Shown piece by piece: positions 24,487-33,262 of a DNA stretch of 64,000 nucleotides. Position 1 is the first letter of the stretch; every line of letters begins with the position of its first letter. Under the pieces are notes generated by a model, which saw only the letters and a list, made by a program, of their open reading frames with translations, had not been told where the DNA came from and made no database searches. The stretch lies in contig NZ_CP107960.1 in NCBI RefSeq assembly GCF_036077095.1, forward strand, positions 682,001 to 746,000. The letters run 5' to 3'. The translations under genes were made by a program, and so were the position numbers. This DNA comes from Streptomyces sp. NBC_00376. GTDB taxonomy: Bacteria; Actinomycetota; Actinomycetes; Streptomycetales; Streptomycetaceae.

Positions 24487-26040
24487 ATGCCCGGCCACCC
24501 GCCCCCTTCCTCCCCGGTCTCCGGCACCACGGCCTTGGGCACCCCGTCGCAAGCCCCCGCCGAGCTGCCCAAGGTTCTCGGAGTGCTGGACGGGGTCGTG
24601 CTCTCCCTGTCCAACATCAGCCCGACCTTCAGCATCGGCCTGGGCATCATCGGCGCCTCGGTGGGCGTGGGCATCCCGGCGGCCTTCCTGCTGGGTCTGC
24701 TGCCGATCCTGGGTATCGCCCTGGCCTACACCAAGCTGAACCAGCGCGAGGCCAACTGCGGCACGGCGTACGTGTGGGTGGGCAAGGCGGTCGGGCCGAT
24801 GCCCGGGTACATGATCGGCTGGGTCACCGTCGTCACCCAGGTGCTGTTCCTGTCCTACGCCATCCCGCTGATGGGGCAGTACACACTGCTCGCGGCCGAC
24901 TCGATGGGACTGCACCGGGTGGCGGGGGTGAGTCTGACCGATGCCCCCGCGTTGGCATCGATAGCGGTCGGCCTGGTCCTCACCGTCGGACTCACCGCGT
25001 TGGCGATCCTCGGTGTCGATGTCGCCGCACGCTTCCAACTGGTGCTGATCAGCCTGGAGTTCTTGGTGCTCCTCGCCGTCTGCATGTGGGCCGTCGTCGC
25101 CGGTCGCGCGGCCGACTTCGACCTCAGCTGGTTCTCACCGACGGTCTTCTCCTCGCCCTCGGTGATGGCGATGGGCATCCTGCTCGCGGTGTTCATGTAC
25201 TGGGGCTGGGAGACCGCGTTCTCGGTGACGGAGGAGAACGCCGACGCGCGCACGTCGGCGAGGGCCGGCATGTGGTCGCTCGCGGCGGTGGCGGGGCTGT
25301 TCCTGCTCGCGGCCGTGGCCTTCCAGCGCACCCTGACCCCCGAGGAGCTCGTCGCCAACGGGGAGCGCGGCCTGCCCTACATCGGCCAGATGGCGGCCGG
25401 GGGCGTCGGCCGGACGGTGACCACCGTCGTCCTGCTGTGCTCCATCATCGCCTGCGTGCAGTCGGTACTGATCGGCTCCGCACGCCAGACACTCGCGATG
25501 AGCCGGGACGGGGTGCTCGGTGCAGGCTGGGCCGCGGTGCACACCCGCCGCCGCACGCCGCATCTGTCGACCCTGCGGATCGCCGCGCTGTCGGCGGTGC
25601 TGGCCCTGCTGTCGGCCGGTCTGGGCAGCCTGCAGGACATCATCGTCGGATCCGTCACCTCAGTCGGCATCCTGATCTCCCTCTACTACGCCTTCGCCGC
25701 CCTGGCCTGCGCGATCACCTTCGCCCCGGACGCCCGGCGGAACCCGCGCATGCTGGTGGTCACGGTGCTGGTGCCGGTCGTGTGCGGGCTCGCGCTGCTC
25801 GGGCTCGGTTGCTACATGGTCTACAGCCTGTGGGCGTCCTCCGAGCACTTCGTGTTCGCCGCCGACAACGGACGCTTCCTGACCCTGGTGCCGGTGGTCA
25901 TCCTCGTCACCGGAGTCCCGGCCGCCCTGTGGGCCAAGTACGGGCGGCGCGCACCGTACTTCCACCGCGACCGGCCGTCCGCACCCCGCCCTTCGAAGAC
26001 GCCCGTGCCCGCCGAGCGCGACACCGCACCGACCGTGTGA
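24487..26040 (+). CDS. APC-family amino-acid/amine permease
   Basis: A 517-residue integral membrane transporter with 12-13 hydrophobic helices. The first, LGVLDGVVLSLSNISPTFSIGLGIIGASVG, and the unwound GWETAFSVTEENADARTSARAG segment of a later helix are typical of APC superfamily carriers. A polar Pro-rich N-terminus and a basic C-terminal tail face the cytoplasm. ATG at 24487 with AAGGAG upstream. It is probably co-transcribed with the amidohydrolase 160 bp downstream and controlled by the divergent TetR. The likely cargo is an amino acid, amine or cyclic amide that the amidohydrolase opens; this is inference from context. Confidence 0.9.
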   Translation: MPGHPPPSSPVSGTTALGTPSQAPAELPKVLGVLDGVVLSLSNISPTFSIGLGIIGASVGVGIPAAFLLGLLPILGIALAYTKLNQREANCGTAYVWVGKAVGPMPGYMIGWVTVVTQVLFLSYAIPLMGQYTLLAADSMGLHRVAGVSLTDAPALASIAVGLVLTVGLTALAILGVDVAARFQLVLISLEFLVLLAVCMWAVVAGRAADFDLSWFSPTVFSSPSVMAMGILLAVFMYWGWETAFSVTEENADARTSARAGMWSLAAVAGLFLLAAVAFQRTLTPEELVANGERGLPYIGQMAAGGVGRTVTTVVLLCSIIACVQSVLIGSARQTLAMSRDGVLGAGWAAVHTRRRTPHLSTLRIAALSAVLALLSAGLGSLQDIIVGSVTSVGILISLYYAFAALACAITFAPDARRNPRMLVVTVLVPVVCGLALLGLGCYMVYSLWASSEHFVFAADNGRFLTLVPVVILVTGVPAALWAKYGRRAPYFHRDRPSAPRPSKTPVPAERDTAPTV

Positions 26041-26200
26041 CAGGCCGGCCCTGTGACGAGCCGGCCCCACCCCGCCCCACCGCACGGGACGGCCCCGTTC
26101 CCGCGCCCCCGGCAGCAGCGCTGCGAAGCCCCGTGCCCGACAGCGTCCAGTGCCCGGCCGCCGCTGCCCGGCATTGAACCAGCACACAAGGAGTACCCCG

Positions 26201-27844
26201 ATGAGCCACGCAGATCTCGTCTTCACCTCAGGCTCCGTGATCACCATGGACCCCGCGCACACCGGCGCCACCGCCCTGGCGGTGACCGGTGAGCGGATCA
26301 CCGCGGTCGGCGGTGAGGAGGTACGCGAACTGATCGGTCCGGACACCCGGGTCGTCGACCTGGCGGGGCGGGCGTTGCTGCCGGGCTTCCAGGACGCCCA
26401 CGTCCACGCCGTGTTCGGCGGCCTGGAGCTGGGAACCTGCGACCTGACGGGCACGACGGACCCGGCCGAGTACCGCCGCCGGATCGCGGACTACGCCGCC
26501 GCCCACCCCGAACGGCCCTGGATCACCGGCGGCGGCTGGTCGATGGAGAGCTTCCCCGGCGGCCTGCCGACCCGGCAGATGCTCGACGAGATCGTGCCCG
26601 ACCGGCCCGTACTGCTGGTCAACCGGGACCACCACGGCGCCTGGGCCAACACCCGGGCCCTGGAGCTGGCCGGGGTGACCGCCTCGACCGCCGACCCCGC
26701 CGACGGACGCGTCGAACGCGAGGCGGACGGCACACCATCGGGCATGCTGCAGGAAGGCGCCGTCGAACTCGTCGGCCGCGCCGCGCCCCGGCCCACCGTG
26801 GAGGACCTGGTCGACGGGCTGCTGCGGGCCCAGCGGCTGCTGCACTCGTACGGCATCACCGCCTGGCAGGACGCCCTGCTCGGCGAGTACGGCGGACACC
26901 CCGACGTCTCGGCCGCCTATGTCACGGCGGCCGGACGCGGCCTGCTCACCGCCCGGGTCAACGGCTCCCTGTGGTGGGACCGGGACGCCGGCGCCGAGCA
27001 GATCCCCCAACTCGTCGAACGCCGCAGGACCTTGCGCACGGGCCGCTTCCGCGCCGACACCGTCAAGATCATGCAGGACGGTATCGCCGAGAACCACACC
27101 GCGGCCATGACCGCCCCGTACAAGGACGCCTGCGGCTGCGCCACCGCCAATTCCGGCCTCAGCTTCGTCGCCCCGGAGGCGCTGCGGGGGTACGTGACCG
27201 AGCTCGACGCCCTGGACTTCCAGGTCCACTTCCACGCGCTGGGCGACCGGGCCGTCCGCGAGGCGCTCGACGCGATCGAGGCGGCGCGGAAGGCCAACGG
27301 GCCGCGCGGCAACCGCCACCACCTGGCACACCTCCAGGTCGTCCACCCCGACGATGTACCGCGCTTCGCTCGGCTTGAGGCGGTCGCCAACCTCCAGCCG
27401 CTGTGGGCGGCGCACGAGCCGCAGCTGGACGAGCTCACCACCCCGTTCCTCGGCGACGAGCTCGCGGCATGGCAGTACCCCTTCGGCGACCTGCACGGCG
27501 CCGACGCCCCGCTGGCCGCCGGGAGCGACTGGCCCGTCAGCTCCGCCGATCCCCTGGAGGGCATCCACGTGGCGGTCAACCGGATCGTTCCCGGCGGGGA
27601 CATGCCACCGTTCCTCCCCCACCAGCGGCTCGACCTGACGACCGCCCTGCGCGCGTACACATCGGGCTCCGCTTACGTCAACCAGCTCGACGACACCGGC
27701 GTTCTGCGGGCGGGCCGTCTCGCGGACCTGATCGTGCTCGACCGCGACCCCCACTCCGTGGACCCGGCCGAACTGGCCTCACTGCGTGTCGAGGCCACCT
27801 ATGTCGGCGGGCAGCAGGTCTTCGGCGCCGCTGCCGAGGAGTGA
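26201..27844 (+). CDS. YtcJ-like amidohydrolase (metal-dependent)
   Basis: A 547-residue amidohydrolase-superfamily enzyme. Metal ligands are all visible: GFQDAHVHA (HxH) near residue 65, the Lys in TVKIMQDG near 290 (often carboxylated), HFHALGDRAV near 346, HHLAHLQVV near 376 and the catalytic Asp in GSDWPVSS near 445. It ends with the usual small beta-sandwich LRAGRLADLIVLDRDP. AAGGAG lies before ATG 26201. It follows the APC permease and probably hydrolyses an imported amide or cyclic amide. A perfect bidirectional terminator follows. Confidence 0.9.
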   Translation: MSHADLVFTSGSVITMDPAHTGATALAVTGERITAVGGEEVRELIGPDTRVVDLAGRALLPGFQDAHVHAVFGGLELGTCDLTGTTDPAEYRRRIADYAAAHPERPWITGGGWSMESFPGGLPTRQMLDEIVPDRPVLLVNRDHHGAWANTRALELAGVTASTADPADGRVEREADGTPSGMLQEGAVELVGRAAPRPTVEDLVDGLLRAQRLLHSYGITAWQDALLGEYGGHPDVSAAYVTAAGRGLLTARVNGSLWWDRDAGAEQIPQLVERRRTLRTGRFRADTVKIMQDGIAENHTAAMTAPYKDACGCATANSGLSFVAPEALRGYVTELDALDFQVHFHALGDRAVREALDAIEAARKANGPRGNRHHLAHLQVVHPDDVPRFARLEAVANLQPLWAAHEPQLDELTTPFLGDELAAWQYPFGDLHGADAPLAAGSDWPVSSADPLEGIHVAVNRIVPGGDMPPFLPHQRLDLTTALRAYTSGSAYVNQLDDTGVLRAGRLADLIVLDRDPHSVDPAELASLRVEATYVGGQQVFGAAAEE

Positions 27845-27868
27845 CCGGCAGCGACGGGACAGGCATGA

Positions 27869-27913
27869 GGGGCGAGGGGCGAGGCTGTCCGAGGCCGCCT
27901 CGCCCCTCGCCCC
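27869..27913. terminator. Perfect 17-bp bidirectional terminator
   Basis: Arms 27869-27885 and 27897-27913 are exact complements with an 11-nt loop, placed between the convergent amidohydrolase stops at 27844 and 27915. Confidence 0.75.
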
Positions 27914-27914
27914 G

Positions 27915-29537
27915 TCACAGGCCGGCGTCGCGGTGGGTGGTGTGGCCGTCCACCACGGTGAGCAGGACGGGAAGGCCGGCCAGGTCTGTGGCGGGCGTGG
28001 CGAGCGGGTTCTCCGAGAACACGGTGAGGTCCGCGCGGTGGCCGATGGCCAGGCGCCCCGACTCGTGTTCCGCGCCCGCCGCGCGTGCCGGGTTGAGGGT
28101 CATGCCCTGGAGTGCTTCGAGGGCGGTGAGCGCCTGTCCGGGGTTGTGCGGGGGCTGGGTGAGATCGCGGGTGGGGCGGCGGTGGCGGGCGCCGGCCATG
28201 ACCGCGAGCGGAGGGTAGGGCGCGATGGGCCAGTCGGAGCCGAGTACGACGGTGGCTCCGGAGTCCCACAGGTCGCGGCAGCGCCAGGCGTGCCCGGCAC
28301 GCTCCTCGCCGAGCCGCCGGGACCAGTTGTCGGTGTGGTCGGCGCGGGTGAAGTCGCAGCAGTGGGTGGGCTGCATGGACGCGATGACTCCGAGCTCCGC
28401 GAACCGGCGCAGGGTGTCGTCGGGGACGGTCTCGATGTGCTCGATCCGGTGCCGTACGCCTCGGTACTCCGCACGCGTCGCCGCCTCCACGGCGTCGAGG
28501 ACGTGGCGCACGGCGGCGTCGCCGATGGCATGAGTGGCGGTGGGCACTCCGGCCCGGTGGAGTTCGTCGATGATCTTGGTGAAGGACGAGGGGTCGGGCC
28601 AGAAGGCGTGCGTGGACTCGCCATGGCAGTCGGGCCGCTCCAGCCAGGCGGTGCCGTTGTCGATCGTGCCGTCCATGAACAGCTTGACGCCCGCCACCTC
28701 CCACAGCCGGCCGCCCCTGCCCTGCTGGGCGATGAGGTCGGCCACGGCCTGGCTGTCGGCTCCGGGCTGGAGCCAGGGCGCGACCCTCAGGCGCAGCGGC
28801 AGTTCGCCCGCCTCGTCGAGCTCGGCGTACAGCGACAGGCTCTCCCCATTGGCGTCCATGGCGTGCCCGCCGGTGAGCCCGGAGGCGGCCACCTCGCGCA
28901 GCGCCGAGGCAAGGCGGGCGCGGCGCTCGGCGGGGGCGATCGGCGGCGCGGCCCGCTCGACCAGTTCGCAGGCGGCGTCCTCCAGCAGCAGACCGGTGGG
29001 GCGGCCCGCCTCGTCGCACACGATCTCGGCGTACTGCTCGAACCGGCGGGGCCCGTCGATTCCGGCAAGTTCCAGCGCACGGGGGCTGGCGATCATGGAG
29101 TGGGCGTCGAAGAGCAGCAGGACGGCCGGGACTCCGTCCAGAACCGGCCCGATGGCGGCGGATGCGACGGGCCGGTCACCGAAGACGTTCGGGTCCAGGC
29201 CCCAGCCGTGCAGCCAGGCTCCGGGCGCCAGCGATCCGGCTTCCCGCGCCAGGGCCTGACGAACCTCGTCGAGTGTGGTGCAGCCGGACAGGTCCAGGCC
29301 GTGGGTGAGTTCGGCGCCCATGAGGGGGTGGATGTGTCCGTCGACGAGGCCGGGCGTCACGACGGCGCCCTTGAGATCGATCACCGTGGTCGCCGGTCCG
29401 GCGAGGGCGCGGATCCGCCGGTCGTCGTCGAGTGCGGAGATCCGGCCGTCGGAGACGGCCACGGCGGTCTGCGGGAGCAGTTCGCCGGTGACGACGTCGA
29501 GGAGGCGGGCGGAAAGCAGTACGAGGCCGGGGTGCAC
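27915..29537 (-). CDS. YtcJ-like amidohydrolase (second copy)
   Basis: A 540-residue amidohydrolase of the same group as the convergent neighbour. Ligands: GLVDGHIHPL near residue 62, GVKLFMDGTI near 285, THAIGDAAV near 335, HRIEHIETV near 363 and VLGSDWPIAP near 435. The start is GTG 29537, preceded by AAGGAGACC; the open frame to 29816 is not coding in character. The two enzymes are clearly paralogous in layout but differ substantially in sequence. Substrate unknown. No transporter accompanies this copy, only an upstream gap and a dead TetR/NCS1 pair. Confidence 0.88.
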   Translation of the reverse strand: MHPGLVLLSARLLDVVTGELLPQTAVAVSDGRISALDDDRRIRALAGPATTVIDLKGAVVTPGLVDGHIHPLMGAELTHGLDLSGCTTLDEVRQALAREAGSLAPGAWLHGWGLDPNVFGDRPVASAAIGPVLDGVPAVLLLFDAHSMIASPRALELAGIDGPRRFEQYAEIVCDEAGRPTGLLLEDAACELVERAAPPIAPAERRARLASALREVAASGLTGGHAMDANGESLSLYAELDEAGELPLRLRVAPWLQPGADSQAVADLIAQQGRGGRLWEVAGVKLFMDGTIDNGTAWLERPDCHGESTHAFWPDPSSFTKIIDELHRAGVPTATHAIGDAAVRHVLDAVEAATRAEYRGVRHRIEHIETVPDDTLRRFAELGVIASMQPTHCCDFTRADHTDNWSRRLGEERAGHAWRCRDLWDSGATVVLGSDWPIAPYPPLAVMAGARHRRPTRDLTQPPHNPGQALTALEALQGMTLNPARAAGAEHESGRLAIGHRADLTVFSENPLATPATDLAGLPVLLTVVDGHTTHRDAGL

Positions 29538-29815
29538 GGGCGGTCTCCTTGGGTGCTGGTCAGTGGGTGGCGAAGAGTGCGACGGTCCGGTGTGCCGGGC
29601 GCTTCCAGCAGAGTGCACAGTGCCGGCGGCCGGACCGGGTTCGCGTTCGGCCGTGGCCGCCGCCGGCACCGTACCGGCTCGGTCGCCGGGCGTTGATCCA
29701 CGGCCGGCCGAGAGCGTCATGCTCGGATCCGGTCGCGAGTGCGAAGGAGTGTGTGAGGTGTTCGACAGCGGCATCCTCCGCCCGGTCGGACGGAATGAGA
29801 GTGCCCGGTTCGGCA

Positions 29816-30034
29816 CCGGCGACCCTTCCGAAACACCCCCGCCACCGGTTCGTCCACCACGGGGAAACAGCGGCCGATCGGTCCCTGGCGTACATCGAGG
29901 CGCTCGCCCATCCGCCGCAGGGTGTCGCCCCTCAGCCCTTCAGCCAGGGCCTCCGGAGCGGCCGCGCCGGCCATTTCCGCACGTCGATCAGTGAGTGACT
30001 GCCGAATTCGTGGCCGGTGAACTCTTGACGCCAT
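29816..30034 (-). pseudogene. TetR-family regulator, N-terminal remnant
   Basis: From ATG 30034 the first ~70 residues give a degenerate TetR helix-turn-helix: RQSLTDRRAEMAGAA, then GLRGDTLRRMGERLDVRQG and VVDEPVAGVFRK. Consensus residues in the recognition helix (usually SYYF or LYHYF) are replaced by RCF. After about residue 73 the frame degenerates into Arg/Pro-rich sequence. It diverges from the broken NCS1 permease, which suggests it once regulated that gene. Confidence 0.6.
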
Positions 30035-30116
30035 GAACCCGATTTTATTGAGTGTCCGACCAATAGACAAATGTGTGGGCACGCCCACTGGGACTACACG
30101 CCCGCCGCCCGGTTGC

Positions 30117-30740
30117 ACGGCGGCGCTGCTCGGCGGCTTCGCCCTCATCGCCTCGGGCCCGTTGCCGTTCAACAACGGCGCCGACTTCGCCCGCTATCTG
30201 CCGCCCGCGACCTCTCCGGAGGAGGTCGCCGGGTGGACGGCGTTCGGCGGCTTCCCCCCAGCGTCGTCGTCACACTGGGCACGCTGGCCGCCACCGCGAT
30301 CGACATGACCGACCCGCAGACCGGACTCGAAGGGATCCTGCCCGGCTGGTTCACGCCGTTCTTCCTGCTCGCGCTCATCGTGGGCACGATCGCGATCAAC
30401 GCCATGACCTCCTACGGCTCGGGACCGGCCCTCCAGTCCGTCGGGGTGAGGATCGGCCGCTCGCTCCGCGTCCTGGTCTACGGACTGCTGGCCGTGGCAC
30501 TGGCCCTGTACGCCCTGCTCGCGTCCGACTTCCTGGACACGGTCGGCAACTGTCTCCAGCTCACGGTCGTGCTCCCGGCATGGCTATCTACGCCACGGAC
30601 ATCCTCCTGCGCCGCAACCGGTACGACGGCCCCCCGCCCTCACCGACGAGACCCCGGGCGGTACGTACTGGTACACCGCCGGAGTCAACTGGGCCGGCAT
30701 CACCGCGCTGACCACCTTTATCCGGCCCGGCCGTCGACCG
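30117..30740 (+). pseudogene. NCS1-family purine/cytosine permease, multiply frameshifted remnant
   Basis: C-terminal half of a purine-cytosine permease spread over three frames. One frame gives GGFALIASGPLPFNNGADFARYLPPATSPEEVAGWTAFGG. The next gives PPSVVVTLGTLAATAIDMTDPQTGLEGILPGWFTPFFLLALIVGT through DFLDTVGNCLQLTVVL. The third gives MAIYATDILLRRNRYDGP followed by ALTDETPGGTYWYTAGVNWAG. The 5' half (several helices) and the very C-terminus are absent. At least two frameshifts plus end deletions make it clearly non-functional. Intact members import purines or cytosine. Confidence 0.8.
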
Positions 30741-30794
30741 GACGGACGCGATAGGCTCGATCTGTAGGCAGGCGTCCCGACTACGGAGGCTGCC

Positions 30795-30950
30795 ATGAAG
30801 GAGAACATCGAGTACCCGACTCCGTCGCAGGCCGAGGGCGAGAGGCTGGACGAGGACAGGGATCCGGCCGAGGAGCGGCACCCCGCCACGATGCGCACCC
30901 AGCCGTCCCAGGCGGAGGGTGAGCGCCGCGCGGAGGACGAGGAGACCTGA
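30795..30950 (+). CDS. Small acidic protein with duplicated PSQAEGER motif
   Basis: I found this by reading the stretch directly: ATG 30795 with GGAGG seven bases upstream, stop 30948-30950, 51 residues. It is very acidic and contains the element P-S-Q-A-E-G-E-R twice (about residues 10-17 and 37-44), each followed by a D/E-rich turn. Codon usage has strong GC3 bias, so it looks like a real gene. Function unknown; it is probably intrinsically disordered. It stands alone between the NCS1 remnant and the DUF6193 gene. Confidence 0.7.
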   Translation: MKENIEYPTPSQAEGERLDEDRDPAEERHPATMRTQPSQAEGERRAEDEET

Positions 30951-31054
30951 CACAGGCCGCGCGCCGGACCGTGGCCGTCTCCGGGCCGGGGCGCGGAGTG
31001 TTCCGCACACCCGGCGGAACACCCTTTCCCACCGCTGCGGCACAATCAACGGCT

Positions 31055-31825
31055 GTGGTCACACACCCTGATCCAGCCGTTCTGTATCCCGATGTCGCGG
31101 CGCGAGGCAGCCTCGGCGCGGCGCTGCAAGCCGTGGCGGAAGAGAGCGGCTTCTCCGTCGTTGCGACGCCCTCGTCCACCGACCCGTTGTCCCATGCCCG
31201 CGTCGCGAGCGGGCTGCCGTACCGCAAGGCTCTGGTCGTCAGCGCGTGGGCGGTCGAGCGGCGGTGGTCGATTCGCGGTGAGGAACCGTTCGAGGACAGC
31301 CCGCTCGTCCAAGGAGACACCGACGACTTGGCGCAGGTCGCGCGGGCCGTGCAGGGTTGGCAGGACGGGGCGGCATTGAGCGACATCCGGCAGGCCGCGC
31401 CGTTCGTGCGTCTGACCGGGCGTTCCGAAGTGCCCGAACCCGATCCCGTGCGCCTCACCGAATCCGAGTGGCAGCGCATGCGCACGGAGGCCGTCGAACG
31501 GAACCGGCCCGCGTACCACGCGCTCATCGAGGCGGCTTACGCCGAGCCGGCACTGCGGCGCCTCTACCCGTTCACCAGCCACTGGGCGCTGCGCTTCTCC
31601 ACCACCACCCGCCCGAGCCTGACCATCATCGGGCCGTGCCTGCTCGCGGGCGATGCCGGCCAGGCCTACACCGTCAGCAAGGGGTTCACGGGCGCGGGCC
31701 CGCTGGCCGAGGCCACCACGGCACAGGAGGCCGTGGCAACCGCGGTGCGCCATCTGCCCGCCGACCCCGGCCCTGTCACATACGGAGCGCCCCCGGGCAA
31801 GAAACGGAGCGGATCCGCTTCATGA
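31055..31825 (+). CDS. DUF6193 family protein
   Basis: A 256-residue protein of the DUF6193 'natural product biosynthesis' family. It has an N-terminal DPAVLYPDVAARGSLGAALQAVAEE and a central VRLTGRSEVPEPDPVRLTESEWQRM. A hydrophobic strand STTTRPSLTIIGPCL is followed by GFTGAGPLAEATTAQEAVATAV. I start at GTG 31055; the frame is open to 30971, but that extension is Pro/Gly-rich and lacks family character. The function of DUF6193 is not known. No biosynthetic cluster surrounds it. Confidence 0.78.
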   Translation: MVTHPDPAVLYPDVAARGSLGAALQAVAEESGFSVVATPSSTDPLSHARVASGLPYRKALVVSAWAVERRWSIRGEEPFEDSPLVQGDTDDLAQVARAVQGWQDGAALSDIRQAAPFVRLTGRSEVPEPDPVRLTESEWQRMRTEAVERNRPAYHALIEAAYAEPALRRLYPFTSHWALRFSTTTRPSLTIIGPCLLAGDAGQAYTVSKGFTGAGPLAEATTAQEAVATAVRHLPADPGPVTYGAPPGKKRSGSAS

Positions 31826-31870
31826 GCTCCGTGGCCGTCGTCCCCGAGGCCGTCGAGGCTTGAAGTGCCG

Positions 31871-32205
31871 TCATTCAGGGTCTCGGGAGACACCGTCCAT
31901 AGCCTCCCCGCCCCGAGCCATGGGTCCGAGGCCGCCTTCGAGGACGGTCTGGATGATCTGTGGCCGGTCCCAAAGGGCCAGGAGTTCGTTGGCCAAGCCC
32001 ACAATGGGCAGGGGGTCCCGGGTGCCGTGCACCGTGATGGCCGCGGCCGACAGGGTGCGCGGGACGGCTCCCGCGTCGAGCAGGACACGACATTCCTCCG
32101 GGCCGAGCTCCAGGAACTCCAGTGCGGTGAGGCCGGCGATCCCCAGAGGATCGGCGAGCGTGCCGGGGTAGGCGGCCAGGGTCCGCAGACGGGGCAGGCC
32201 GTCCT
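31871..32205 (-). pseudogene. C-terminal fragment of an LRR-like protein
   Basis: The minus strand encodes about 110 residues with a leucine-rich pattern: LPRLRTLAAYPGTLADPLG, IAGLTALEFLELGPEECRVLLDAG, ending VSRDPE and TGA at 31871. There is no start: going upstream, the sequence meets the HAD coding region on the other strand at about 32195-32210. Codon usage here supports the minus strand, not the long plus-strand frame. I cannot name the protein; the tail resembles Streptomyces proteins with short leucine-rich repeats. Confidence 0.5.
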
Positions 32206-32845
32206 CTTCGACTTCTCCGGCACTCTGTTCCAGATCGGTACGTATGCAGACCGGATCCGGGCGGCGATGGCTGAACCCGTGGACGATGTGGCGATGGACA
32301 TCATGCTGAGCGGGCTCGAATCCGGTCTGTCGGACCCCGACGTGATCGAGGCCCAGCGAGGCCGTGACGTGTCCTCAAGGGCACATCGCCATGCCTTCAC
32401 AGCCTGGTACGCCTCGGTTCCTGAGCTGGCACCGGTCACTGACGTGCTCTATGAGCAACTGCAGGCCCCTGAGCATTGGGGGCCTTACGCGGACACCGAG
32501 TCCACACTGGTCCGATTGACTCAGAGCGGCGTGGTTGTGGGGGTGGTTAGCGACGTGGGCCGGGATCTGCGGGCCACCTTCGCCCATCACGGGCTTGACC
32601 ACTATTTTTCGTCCTGGGTGCACTCCTACGAACACGACACTGAAAAGCCGGACCCGTTGCTGTTTCAGCATGCCTGCCGTGAACTGGGTGTCGCTCCGGA
32701 GGAGACGCTGATGGTGGGTGACCATCCCGCGAAGGATGGCGGCGCGGCTGGGGCGGGACTGCGCTCGTATGTGCTGCCGGGTCGAGCCACTCCCGGTTCG
32801 CGTCGCGGACTGGATGCAGTGCTCCGTCTGGCCGATCGAGTGTGA
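32199..32845 (+). pseudogene. HAD-family hydrolase lacking a normal start
   Basis: About 215 residues of a HAD phosphatase: motif I AVLFDFSGTLF, a helical cap, motif II GVVVGVVSDVG, motif III Lys in EKPDPLLFQHA, and motif IV MVGDHPAKDGGAAGAGLRSYVLPG. Every catalytic block is present. However, no ATG, GTG or TTG lies in frame close before motif I; the frame continues backwards through the opposite-strand LRR fragment. The first few residues were probably lost when the two fragments were joined. It might still be translated from a distant start at 31865, giving a 326-residue chimera. The last codons overlap the transposase remnant start. Confidence 0.6.
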
Positions 32846-33165
32846 CCAAGAAGTGGGCCCGTGCGGCCTTGTCCCATCGCGCTTTCTGCGGCATCTCCCG
32901 TTCACATCTCGGCGATTTGATCAAGGAGTTGGCAGACCCGTGGCTTGCCCGGTGCGAGTCGGCCCTGCACCAGCGGCGTGGCACCGAGCGGCAGCGGGAG
33001 GCTGGCGCCGGACCGAAGTACGACCTCGTCTTCACCGACCGGGTGCTGGTTACCCTGGTGCACCTGCGCACTGGGCTCCCGCACGTCGCGCTGGCTGGTT
33101 TTCGCGGCTCGGTCCGCGGTAGCTCTTTACCATCTTCTCGACGCTCTCCCGGTCTTCGCCGGTGA
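32842..33165 (+). pseudogene. IS5-family transposase, N-terminal remnant
   Basis: From GTG 32842, about 85 residues match the DNA-binding N-terminus of IS5-group transposases: SRSHLGDLIKELADPWLARCESALHQRRG, then GPKYDLVFTDRVLVTLVHLRTGLPHVALA. The expected YGVGRSTVSRAI helix is garbled, and the frame ends at 33165. The DDE catalytic domain is absent and I see no inverted-repeat ends. It marks a past insertion at the left edge of the toxin-like island. Confidence 0.72.
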
Positions 33166-33262
33166 TGACCGCATCACCCGTCAGCCTCGGACGGTCCTGT
33201 GCGGCATGGCGCGGACCGCGGCAGCCGACACGGCCCGATGTAACCCCGCTCCGTTAAGATCT

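Noticed and set aside
31865..32198. Plus-strand 5' extension of the HAD gene
   Set aside because: It runs antisense to a leucine-rich fragment with better coding character; no HAD homology before motif I.
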